A stretch of 41,890 nt of DNA from positions 1 to 41,890 of the forward strand of contig QHTZ01000026.1 in the NCBI GenBank assembly GCA_003221005.1. The letters run 5' to 3'. Numbering within the stretch: position 1 is the stretch's first letter; every line of letters starts with the position of its first letter. Below are positions 8,648-15,546 of this stretch, piece after piece. Source of the DNA: Gemmatimonadota bacterium (GTDB lineage Bacteria > Gemmatimonadota > Gemmatimonadetes > Gemmatimonadales > GWC2-71-9). The notes under the pieces were generated by a model. It was not told the DNA's origin. It made no database searches and was given only the letters and a program-made list of their open reading frames with translations. The translations under genes and the position numbers were made by a program.

Positions 8648-9823
8648 TCAGGCCTCACGTGGCAAGCCGCACCGGTCACATCCGTTGCAGCGCTCCCCGA
8701 CCTCGCCGAAGTGGTTGAGCAGGGCGCGCCGCCGGCACTGGCGGCCTGCGACGTAGCGTCGCATGGCGGGGTCGCAGTCGGTCTGCTCGAAGTCTGCGGG
8801 CGTCCAGAGGATCACGCACGCCGCGCGCGCCCCGTCCCGGCCCGCGCGGCCGGCCTCCTGGTAGTATGCCTCGAGCGTGCGGGCCGGCCCCCAGTGGATC
8901 ACTCGGCGTACGTCGGGCTTGTCGATGCCCATGCCGAAGGCGCTGGTCGCGACCACGACAGGGATGCGGTCCCGCAGGAAATCGCGCAGCACCTTGCGGC
9001 GCATCTCGGGCGGGAGCCCAGCGTGATAGGGCGCCGCCAGCGTTCCGGCACGCAGCAGGGCGCGGGTGACAAGCTCGGTGAGCCGTCGCGTCGGGGTGTA
9101 AACGACCGAGTACCCCGGTCCGCGCGGTACTAGCCGCCGCAGGCGAGCGAACCGCTCGCGGTCGTCGCGGACGCGTTCGACCGCGAACGTCAGGTTCGGC
9201 CGGTCGAACGACGTGACCACCACCTCCGCGCCCGGCATGCGCAACACCTCGATGATTTCCGCCTGTGCGGCAGGGGTGGCACTCCCTGTGACCGCGAGGG
9301 TCACGGGCTGCCCGAGCTGATAGCGGTACTGGCCGAGGCGGCGATATACCGGCCGAAATTCGTTGCCCCATTCGACGATGCAGTGCGCTTCGTCCACCGC
9401 GAGGAGCGAGACCGGGATCAGAGCTGCGCGCAGCGCTGGCACGAGCCGGGCAAGGCGCTCGGGGGCGCAGTATAACAGGCCCACTCGCCGGGCCTGGACC
9501 GCGGCCAGCACCGTGCGGCGGTCGTCGGGACTCAACAGGCTGCTCAAGTACGCTGCTGGCAGCCCGCGGCGGCGGAGGGCGCCGACCTGGTCCTGCATCA
9601 GCGCGATGAGGGGTGAGATCACGAGCGTCATGCCCTCGGTCATGAGGGCGGGAAGCTGGTAGCAGAGCGACTTCCCCGCGCCGGTAGGCAAGACAGCGAG
9701 CACGCTCCGTCCCGCGAGCAAGGGGCCGAGCACCTTCACCTGGTGCACGTGCAGCCGCTCGTGCCCGAAGTGACGCCGCATCAGCTCGCGCGCGCGCGCC
9801 AGCCCGCCCCGAAAGACCGACAC
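8648..9823 (-). CDS. RecQ-family ATP-dependent DNA helicase, short form
   Basis: Superfamily 2 3'-5' DNA helicase. Motifs in order: QVKVLGPLLAG (Q/0 region), Walker A LPTGAGKSLCYQLPA, SPLIALMQDQV, VDEAHCIVEWGNEFRP (DEAH plus the RecQ aromatic loop), SATPAA, and motif VI QEAGRAGRDGARA. A C-terminal zinc site CRRR...RCNGCDRC follows. There is no winged-helix (RQC) or HRDC domain, so at about 391 residues it is much shorter than E. coli RecQ. The start is taken as the GTG at 9823 (SVFRGGLARARELMRR); an upstream TTG at 9853 would sit inside the loop of a terminator-like hairpin. It could take part in recombination or fork repair; the exact role is unknown. Confidence 0.88.
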   Translation of the reverse strand: MSVFRGGLARARELMRRHFGHERLHVHQVKVLGPLLAGRSVLAVLPTGAGKSLCYQLPALMTEGMTLVISPLIALMQDQVGALRRRGLPAAYLSSLLSPDDRRTVLAAVQARRVGLLYCAPERLARLVPALRAALIPVSLLAVDEAHCIVEWGNEFRPVYRRLGQYRYQLGQPVTLAVTGSATPAAQAEIIEVLRMPGAEVVVTSFDRPNLTFAVERVRDDRERFARLRRLVPRGPGYSVVYTPTRRLTELVTRALLRAGTLAAPYHAGLPPEMRRKVLRDFLRDRIPVVVATSAFGMGIDKPDVRRVIHWGPARTLEAYYQEAGRAGRDGARAACVILWTPADFEQTDCDPAMRRYVAGRQCRRRALLNHFGEVGERCNGCDRCGLPREA

Positions 9824-9836
9824 GGGCAGAAATGAG

Positions 9837-9867
9837 AATGGGCTCCGGAGCAATTCCGGAGCCCATT
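9837..9867 (-). terminator. Perfect 13-bp stem-loop, terminator-like
   Basis: Arms AATGGGCTCCGGA (9837-9849) and TCCGGAGCCCATT (9855-9867) with a 5-base loop. On the minus strand the hairpin follows the zinc-ribbon gene and is followed by CTCATTT, a weak T-rich tail. It lies directly upstream of the recQ start, so it probably separates the two transcripts. Confidence 0.7.
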
Positions 9868-9900
9868 TCGCGCCGCCTGGTCCATTCTATCGCGCGGGAG

Positions 9901-10218
9901 TTACCCCCGATCTGCCCAGTTCACCGCGTAGCTGTTTCCACACTCGGGGCACTTCGCCTCTTTCGGCTGTCCCGACACGTGGTGGCGCTTGTGACACCCC
10001 GGGCACACGAGGTGCGGCTCATGCACGACGCTCCACGTTGTCGGAGGCTCACGCCGAACCTCGAGGTCGTCCTTGGGAATGCGGACCTCGACGTTGTGCA
10101 CGTCCACGACGACCCACGGCTTCCCACTGTCCTCCACGACGCGGTACCACGCTCCGCGGCGCAGGCCGTCCTTCTCCGCGCGATCCCCGCGACTGCGGGC
10201 CCATCCAGGAGCCGCCAT
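9901..10218 (-). CDS. Small zinc-ribbon protein of unknown function
   Basis: A 105-residue soluble protein starting at ATG 10218. The first half (GAWYRVVEDSGKPWVVVDVHNVEVRIPKDDL) looks like a small beta domain. The second half has two CxxC knuckles, CPGCHKRH and CPECGNSY about 20 residues apart, a typical zinc ribbon. I do not recognise a named family. The gene lies between recQ and a GroES-like gene on the same strand, with a hairpin on each side, and may be transcribed alone. A nucleic-acid or protein-binding role is possible but only a guess. Confidence 0.75.
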   Translation of the reverse strand: MAAPGWARSRGDRAEKDGLRRGAWYRVVEDSGKPWVVVDVHNVEVRIPKDDLEVRREPPTTWSVVHEPHLVCPGCHKRHHVSGQPKEAKCPECGNSYAVNWADRG

Positions 10219-10230
10219 GGCGCTAAGGAT

Positions 10231-10250
10231 GCACGTCCCCTGGGACGTGC
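10231..10250 (-). terminator. Short GC-rich hairpin between groES-like and zinc-ribbon genes
   Basis: Inverted repeat GCACGTCCC / GGGACGTGC with a 2-base centre. It lies 12 bases downstream of the GroES-like stop on the minus strand and just before the zinc-ribbon start. There is no clear T-run, so termination is plausible but not certain. Confidence 0.4.
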
Positions 10251-10262
10251 GCCAGAGCCCGC

Positions 10263-10637
10263 CTACTCACTCGCCGTGCCCTCGCGTACGAGGACGAGGA
10301 TCGCCGCCTGTGGCACCACCAGGTAAGTCTTTTGTCCGAATGTGATTTCCACTGCGGCCTTCCGAAAGAACAGAGCATAGTCACCCACTTCCGCCTGCAT
10401 CGGCAAATAGCGCACTTCGGGAGCGTGGATCTTCCACGGCTCCTCGTCCATGCTCGCCGGCTCGGAGATGGGGTTGCCGGGACCTGTGGCGACGATGCGT
10501 CCGCCCTGCACCTGGCGGCTTTCGAGCGCCGTGGCGGGAAGGTAGAGCCCGACGTTCGTCCGCTCTTCGCCCTGCTCCGGGGAGATCAGGACGCGGTCGC
10601 CCACGACGATCAGACGTTTAGGGGTCTCTTCCGGCAT
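10263..10637 (-). CDS. GroES-like (Cpn10 fold) protein
   Basis: 124 residues from ATG 10637. The Cpn10 pattern is visible: RLIVVGDRVLISPEQGEERTNVGLYLPATA corresponds to the first strand and mobile loop, GGRIVATGPG to the conserved turn, and VGDYALFFRKAAVEITFGQKTYLVVPQAAILVLV to the C-terminal strands. An extra stretch of about 25 residues (NPISEPASMDEEPWKIHAPEVRYLPMQ) sits after the GPG turn, and there is no groEL gene next to it, so it may not be the housekeeping co-chaperonin. The gene is divergent from the membrane protein/vWA pair across a 176-base gap that holds a plus-strand promoter. Confidence 0.75.
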   Translation of the reverse strand: MPEETPKRLIVVGDRVLISPEQGEERTNVGLYLPATALESRQVQGGRIVATGPGNPISEPASMDEEPWKIHAPEVRYLPMQAEVGDYALFFRKAAVEITFGQKTYLVVPQAAILVLVREGTASE

Positions 10638-10711
10638 GCCAATGAGTACCGCCGTTCGGCGCGTTTGCGCAAGTCGTAACGTCGGCGTGATCGGCGTCAC
10701 GCGGCGAATGC

Positions 10712-10740
10712 TTGACAGGGCGGGAAGGCTCACTATCAAT
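10712..10740 (+). promoter_or_regulatory. Sigma-70-type promoter for the membrane protein/vWA pair
   Basis: A perfect -35 TTGACA at 10712-10717 is followed after 16 bases by TATCAA (10734-10739), or after 17 bases by ATCAAT. It lies about 75 bases upstream of the ATG at 10814, in the divergent gap next to the GroES-like gene. It is the clearest promoter in the window. Confidence 0.65.
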
Positions 10741-10813
10741 GAGCGTCGCCGCAGTGCGCCCCCCGCCCCGCGGCCGTGATGCTTCGTCCCACCTCCGAGG
10801 AGGGAACCGCCAC

Positions 10814-11951
10814 ATGCAAGCTCCTGTAGCCGCTGTTCAGACCGCGCAGTGGAGCTGGATCCTCTCGACGCTCTGGAGCTGGATCTGGGCCGGGCTGGCG
10901 TGGATCGTCGAATGGCAGGCGAGAGTCTTCGGGATGATCTTGGGCGTCGACTCCTTCTGGGGCGTTGTGGGAGTCGTGGTGCTCTTGTTCCTGCCCGCGG
11001 CGACGCTGGTGGCCGGCGTGTGGGGGACGATGGTGTCCCTCTACACCATCCCGTTTCGGCTGGGGCGGGCGGGCTTGCTCCTTACGTCGCTGTTGATGTC
11101 GTGGTGGGACGCGGTTCGCATGACCTGGTTCTACTGGTCCGGCCTCGTGCGGTTCGTCGTGGTGTTCTTGGGCTGGGTGTGGGGGCTTCTGAAGCTCACG
11201 GTCGAGCTCGTGTGGGGGACCTTGAAGGGGGCCGTCACGTCGCCGCTCGCCATGCTCGACGCGACCGCGCGCCGGCCCGGCGTGCCGTGGGCGGCGTTCT
11301 TCCTTCTGATATTCTGGTCCGCGATCGAAGCCACGATCTTCACGTTCACGCTGCGCCCCACCATGAGCGAGCTGCTGGCGGACCTCACCGGCTACGAGGT
11401 GAATCCGGTCTTCCTCGTGCTCATCCTATGGGTCTTTCTGTGGGTGCTGATCGCGGGCAGCTTCGCGTGCATCCAGGTGCTGAACGATGCCATCAAGACC
11501 CGGCAGGTGGGGCAGATCGCTCGCGCAGCAGGGCGTGCAGCTCGGCGTGTTCGGGACGATCGGCCTTGCGTTCTTCGGCTGGATCGGTGTCCGCGGCATG
11601 ACGTGGTTCTTGTTCGGCCGCTTCGGTGCGCCCGCGCTGATCGGGCTCCTGGGGCGGCAGGCGTTCGCGCAGGCGCATGGTGCCGGAGGCGCGGCCGGCC
11701 CGGCGCCCAACCTCGACTTCTGGCAGGGGCCGATCAAGGCGCTCAAGGCGGAGCGCGAGTGGTTCAACAAGCAGGTGCGCGAGGGGTGGGAGCTGCTGTT
11801 GCTCCCGATCCTCCAGCTGATCGCAGCCGGGTTCAACTTCGGCTTCGTGATCTTCATCGGCCGGCCGCACTTTGCTTTGCCGTTCCACTCGATCGAGGAC
11901 GTGCTCGCGAGCACGCCGTTCGCGGGCAAGGCGACGGAAGGAGGCCACTGA
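10814..11951 (+). CDS. Trp-rich polytopic membrane protein with an apparent frameshift
   Basis: Start ATG 10814 has a strong ribosome site GAGGAGGG 9 bases upstream. The protein is very rich in tryptophan and has about six hydrophobic segments (for example VVGVVVLLFLPAATLVAG, FLVLILWVFLWVLIAGSF, LGVFGTIGLAFFGWIGV). Near 11525 the frame is lost by one extra base in CGCGCAG: removing one G joins ...KTRQVGQIAR to QQGVQLGVFGTIG and gives 378 residues ending at the TGA 11949-11951. Without the correction the frame stays open by chance into the next gene. The stop overlaps the next start (TGATG), so it is co-translated with the vWA lipoprotein. Function is not recognised; the frameshift may be a sequencing error. 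Confidence 0.7.
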
Positions 11952-12709
11952 TGCGCCGGCCGATCGCAGGCACCGTCGCGCTGGCGCTCGCCCTCGCGGC
12001 GTGCAGCCCTCCCAAGAACGCGCCCCCACCCAACTCAACGCTCGTGGTGGGGATCGACGTGAGTGGCTCGTTCCGCCACACCCCGCAGTTCAACGAGTCG
12101 ATCGATTTCGCGGCCCTCTACATCTACGGCCACTTGAACGGCATCGGCGGGCTGCGTCCCTACACAGCGATATTTGTGGGCGAGCTCGGCGGCGTGCGTC
12201 CGGGTCAACCCAAGGTGTTTCACCCGATCCAGGATCTCACCGGGAAGTCGCCCGCGCAGATCGCGGCGGACATCAGGGCGTGGTTCCCCCAGACCGATCC
12301 GATCACCGACTTCAACGCGTTTTTCCAGCGGGCCGCGGTGCACGTGCGGCGCAACAACCTGATCCTGGCACCGCTGAACATCGTGCTGTTCTCGGATGGC
12401 GAGCCTGATTACCCGGGCGCCGGCCGCCTGTCCCCCGAAGCACGCTACGAGCGGGTGGACTTGAGCCCCCTTGAATTCCTGTCTCGCAATGTGACCGTGC
12501 GCTTACTCTACGCCGACCCGCCGATCGCCCAGCTATGGGAGCGCCGGGTGCCGCGCAAGCGTGTCCGTATCTGGACGCAGGATTCGGAGGTGATGAAGGG
12601 TTGGCGCCGCCACGTGCGCGAGGGCGTGCCGATGGAGCGGCAGGATTCGCTCTGGTCGTGGGTGGACAAGATCGTGGACGTGCGGGTGCGGCGGGGGAAA
12701 CTCCTCTAG
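11951..12709 (+). CDS. Secreted lipoprotein with a von Willebrand factor A domain
   Basis: 252 residues. A lipoprotein signal ends in LALAAC (lipid-modified Cys at about 19), followed by a Pro-rich linker. The vWA domain starts at about residue 30 with LVVGIDVSGSF, a complete DxSxS metal-ion-dependent adhesion motif, and contains ITDFNAFFQ and IVLFSDGEPDYPG, matching the later MIDAS positions. It should sit on the outer face of the inner membrane or at the outer membrane. It is translationally coupled to the upstream membrane protein and ends before a strong terminator, so the two probably form a complex. Partner and ligand are unknown. Confidence 0.85.
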   Translation: MRRPIAGTVALALALAACSPPKNAPPPNSTLVVGIDVSGSFRHTPQFNESIDFAALYIYGHLNGIGGLRPYTAIFVGELGGVRPGQPKVFHPIQDLTGKSPAQIAADIRAWFPQTDPITDFNAFFQRAAVHVRRNNLILAPLNIVLFSDGEPDYPGAGRLSPEARYERVDLSPLEFLSRNVTVRLLYADPPIAQLWERRVPRKRVRIWTQDSEVMKGWRRHVREGVPMERQDSLWSWVDKIVDVRVRRGKLL

Positions 12710-12723
12710 CGCGCGTCGCTCTC

Positions 12724-12784
12724 GACGGCCGGGGTCTCCCTTCGCGACAAAACGACGCAGTCGCTCCGGGAGACCCCGGCCGTC
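12724..12784. terminator. Strong bidirectional terminator between convergent genes
   Basis: Perfect 17-base arms GACGGCCGGGGTCTCCC (12724-12740) and GGGAGACCCCGGCCGTC (12768-12784) enclose a 27-base loop containing AAAA. TCGTTT follows on the plus strand. It lies between the vWA lipoprotein (plus) and the bacilliredoxin (minus) and can serve both. Confidence 0.8.
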
Positions 12785-12788
12785 TCGT

Positions 12789-13226
12789 TTATGTGCAGTA
12801 GCGATCGAACGCGGCAGTCAGGTCCGCCGCGATGTCTTGGGCCGGGCGTCCTTCGATGTTCTTCCGCTCCAGCATGAACACCAGCTTCCGGCCCTGGAAT
12901 AGCCCCATTTGCGGGGACGAGGGCGGGTAGCCCGTGAAGTAGCTGCGCGCTCGCGCTGTGGCATCGGCGTCCTGACCGGCAAACACCGTGAGGAGCCGGG
13001 CCGGGCGCTTCGCGTGCTGGACCGCGATCGTGACCGCCGGACGCGCGTTCCGCGCCGCGCAGCCGCACACGGAGTTCACTACCACCAGCGTGGTCTCGGT
13101 CTCGGCGCCGAGCGCGTCGTCCACTTGGACGGGAGTGCGGAGTTCCTGGAATCCGATGCGCGTCAGCTCCTCGCGCATCGGCTGCACCAACCGAGGGTCG
13201 TACATCGGAACGTTGAGATTAGTCAT
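12789..13226 (-). CDS. Bacilliredoxin (BrxA/BrxB, YphP/YqiW family)
   Basis: 145 residues with a thioredoxin-like fold. The family removes bacillithiol, or a similar low-molecular-weight thiol, from S-thiolated proteins. The diagnostic active site VVVNSVCGCAARNARPA (CGC) is present at about residue 54, as are MYDPRLVQPMREELTRIGF at the start and YFTGYPPSSPQMGLFQGRKLVFMLER towards the end. Length is typical. It is divergent from the TolC/RND operon across a 65-base gap with a palindrome. A TATTAT box (13233-13238 on the minus strand) lies only 6 bases before the ATG, so the transcript could be leaderless. Its presence suggests the host makes bacillithiol. Confidence 0.93.
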   Translation of the reverse strand: MTNLNVPMYDPRLVQPMREELTRIGFQELRTPVQVDDALGAETETTLVVVNSVCGCAARNARPAVTIAVQHAKRPARLLTVFAGQDADATARARSYFTGYPPSSPQMGLFQGRKLVFMLERKNIEGRPAQDIAADLTAAFDRYCT

Positions 13227-13251
13227 GGCAGAATAATAACGACGCAGGGCT

Positions 13252-13267
13252 TGTCAGGTTCCTGACA
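13252..13267. promoter_or_regulatory. Palindromic operator candidate in a divergent promoter gap
   Basis: TGTCAGG-TT-CCTGACA, a perfect 7-base dyad with a 2-base centre, lies in the 65-base gap between the bacilliredoxin start (13226) and the TolC gene start (13292). Size and placement suit a dimeric repressor or response regulator acting on one or both genes. Which regulator binds is unknown. Confidence 0.5.
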
Positions 13268-13291
13268 GGTACGCCGCGTAGGTTTCGCCCG

Positions 13292-14488
13292 ATGCATCGT
13301 TCCCTGGTCATCGTCTCACTGTGCGCCGTCGCGGCCGTGAGCGTCATGTCCGCTCAGCAGCCGGTGACCCGCGCTGACGCCGTCGCCACGGCGCTCGCCC
13401 GCGGTGCACGCGCCGCTCTCGGCCGTGCCGACACCGCGGTTGCCGCGGCGGTGCTGCATGGGGCGAGGGCGTATCCCAACCCCTCGATCTCCGCGAGCTA
13501 CACGCAGGATGTCCCGCACCACCACGTCGCTGCCGCGCTGTCGCTCGATCTGCCCTGGTTGCGATCGGCGCGTGTGGGCGCCGCGGCGGCCGCGCGGGAG
13601 GCTGCCGTGTATGGCTTCGCGCTCGAGCGCGCCTCCATTCGGTTCGAGGTCGACACGACCTACACCCAGGCGCTCGCGGCGCTCGCGCATGCGCGCCTGT
13701 CGCGCCGCAACGCCCTCGACGCCGACAGCCTGCTCGCGATGGCGCGGCTGCGGCGCGAAGTGGGGGATGTCAGCGATCTCGATGTGCGGCTCGCCGAGGT
13801 GAACGCAGGCCAGCTCGAGAACACTGCTGCGGACGATTCGCTTGCGGCGATCGGGGCGCTGCTCGCCGTGCAGCTCGCGATGGGGCTCTCGGGGGAGCAA
13901 CCGGCAATCACCCTGGTCGACTCGCTCACCCCGCCCCGTGACACCGTGTCCAGCCCGGTCGCTGAGCCGCTTCCGGTCCTCGCCGCGGCGGCGAGTCTGC
14001 GCTCCGAGGAGCGCGCACTCAGCCTCGCCAGCCGCAGCATTTTCGCGACGCCGAGCCTCGAGCTGGGCGTGGATCAGGGCGACCCCACGGGACCGGGTGG
14101 CTTGCTGCCCTTCATCGGGCTGTCGCTGCCGCTTCCGCTGTTCAACTGGAATGGCGGCGAGGTCGCCCGCGCGCGCGCGACGCGCGACCGCGCGCAGGCC
14201 AACCTCGACCTGGTGCGGCGCGAGAGCGCCGCCGAGGCGGCGGGCACGCGGCGGCGGTTTGCAGCGTCGCTTGCGAGGGTCGCGCGCGATCAGCTCCTGC
14301 TCGCGGGCGCCGACCGCGTCGCGGGGATGGCGCTCCAGGCGTACGCGGAAGGCGCGGTCCCGCTCGCCAACGTTCTCGAGGCCCAGCGGAACGCGCGTGA
14401 GGCCCTGGGGCGCTACATCGAGGACGTGCGAGCGGCGAACAACGCCGCGGCGACCGTGCGGCTGCTGACCGCGTCGCCACAGCAGTGA
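13292..14488 (+). CDS. TolC-family outer-membrane efflux protein
   Basis: 398 residues, starting with a signal peptide MHRSLVIVSLCAVAAVSVMSAQQ. Two outer-membrane-efflux repeats with long coiled coils follow; visible pieces are GARAYPNPSISASYTQDV, EVDTTYTQALAALAHARLSRR, LPFIGLSLPLPLFNWNGGEVARARA and YAEGAVPLANVLEAQRNAREALGRY. The pattern is that of CzcC/CusC-type channels. It forms an outer-membrane duct for the adaptor and pump encoded directly downstream, with a GTGA overlap at 14485-14488. No clear ribosome site precedes the ATG at 13292. Substrate cannot be read from sequence. Confidence 0.92.
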   Translation: MHRSLVIVSLCAVAAVSVMSAQQPVTRADAVATALARGARAALGRADTAVAAAVLHGARAYPNPSISASYTQDVPHHHVAAALSLDLPWLRSARVGAAAAAREAAVYGFALERASIRFEVDTTYTQALAALAHARLSRRNALDADSLLAMARLRREVGDVSDLDVRLAEVNAGQLENTAADDSLAAIGALLAVQLAMGLSGEQPAITLVDSLTPPRDTVSSPVAEPLPVLAAAASLRSEERALSLASRSIFATPSLELGVDQGDPTGPGGLLPFIGLSLPLPLFNWNGGEVARARATRDRAQANLDLVRRESAAEAAGTRRRFAASLARVARDQLLLAGADRVAGMALQAYAEGAVPLANVLEAQRNAREALGRYIEDVRAANNAAATVRLLTASPQQ

Positions 14489-15546
14489 GACCAACCTTCG
14501 CGTTCTCCGTTGCGGCGGCCGCGTGTGTGCTGTTGGGATGCCACCGGGGGCATGGGGGCGAGGGCGAGGTGGCCTCCGGGCAGCAGGCCGTGGTGGGGGC
14601 GGGCACGGCGGTCGCCGTGATCCAGGCGTTCCCGCAGAGCGTGCGGGCGATCGGCACCGTGACGCCGCGCCCCGGGGGGTACGCCGATCTGGCGGCGCCC
14701 GCTCCGACGAGGGTGGCGCACATCTTCGTGGCGCCGGGCGACCGGGTCGCGGAGGGGGACGCGCTGGTCGAGTTCGAGCGTGCGCCGTTCGACGCCGCCG
14801 CAAAAAGCGCAGACGCGGCGCTGGCGAGCGCCCGGCACGCCTACGCCCGCGCCGTCCGCTTGGTGGAGGCGGGAATTCTCCCGCAGAAGGATTCCGACCA
14901 GGCGGCGGCGGATCTCGCCCAGGCTCAGGTGGCGTCGGTGACGGCGCAGCGATCCCAGCAGCTCGCGACGCTGCGCGCACCGCTCGCCGGTGTCGTCACC
15001 CGGATGAACGCGGTGCTCGGCGCGTCCGTGGACCCCGGCCAGCCGCTCGTGGAAGTCGCGGATCCCAGGGCCCTGGACATCGTGTTCAACGTGTCCCCGA
15101 CCGAGGCGGCCGGCATTCGTACGGGGGACACTGTCCACGTCCGCGCCGGCGAAGGCGCCGGCGCCGAGAACCTGGGGGCGGGAGTCGTGACCGCGGTCGG
15201 TGCGGCCGTGGACTCGGTCTCGCGCGCCGTCGCGGTCCGTGCGCGCCTTCCCCGGGCCGCGCGAGCGCTGCGCATCGGCGAGTCGGTGTTCGGCCGGATC
15301 GTGACCGCCGTCCACCCCCAGGCTGTGGTCGTGCCGGTCGAGGCGCTGGTGCCGACGGGCGGCGGCGACGGCTACCAGGTGTTCGTGGTGGACTCGGAGG
15401 GCGTTGCCCACGCACGACCGGTGACGCCGGGTGCGCGCGGAGAGACGTTGGTGGAGATCGCGCGTGGCCTCACCTCCGGCGAGACGGTAGTGACGACGGG
15501 CGCCTACGGCGTTGCGGAGGGCGCGCGGATCGTTCGGCCGCGATGA
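14485..15546 (+). CDS. RND periplasmic adaptor (membrane fusion) lipoprotein
   Basis: 353 residues from GTG 14485. A lipoprotein signal ends in VLLGC (Cys at about 19) and is followed by a His/Gly-rich stretch CHRGHGGEGE. Next come a barrel-sandwich half (DLAAPAPTRVAHIFVAPGDRVAEGDALVEFE), an alpha-hairpin (about 105-160), the second half (LRAPLAGVVTRMNAVLGASVDPGQPLVEV) and beta-barrel and membrane-proximal domains. This is the normal order for CusB/CzcB/AcrA-like adaptors. It is coupled to TolC upstream and to the RND pump downstream (ATGA at 15543-15546). The His-rich start hints at metals but is not proof. Confidence 0.92.
   Translation: MRPTFAFSVAAAACVLLGCHRGHGGEGEVASGQQAVVGAGTAVAVIQAFPQSVRAIGTVTPRPGGYADLAAPAPTRVAHIFVAPGDRVAEGDALVEFERAPFDAAAKSADAALASARHAYARAVRLVEAGILPQKDSDQAAADLAQAQVASVTAQRSQQLATLRAPLAGVVTRMNAVLGASVDPGQPLVEVADPRALDIVFNVSPTEAAGIRTGDTVHVRAGEGAGAENLGAGVVTAVGAAVDSVSRAVAVRARLPRAARALRIGESVFGRIVTAVHPQAVVVPVEALVPTGGGDGYQVFVVDSEGVAHARPVTPGARGETLVEIARGLTSGETVVTTGAYGVAEGARIVRPR

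Noticed and set aside
11513..11540. Programmed ribosomal frameshift in the membrane protein
   Set aside because: No slippery heptamer, no adjacent ribosome-site-like sequence and no clear downstream structure; a one-base error is simpler.
12789..13226. Thioredoxin or arsenate reductase as identity of this gene
   Set aside because: The CGC active site in NSVCGCAARNARPA is specific to bacilliredoxins; thioredoxins have CxxC.
14523..15542. N-terminal extension of the RND pump frame
   Set aside because: It overlaps the adaptor gene, is Gly/Arg-rich, and the real start at 15543 forms an ATGA junction with a typical RND N-terminus.
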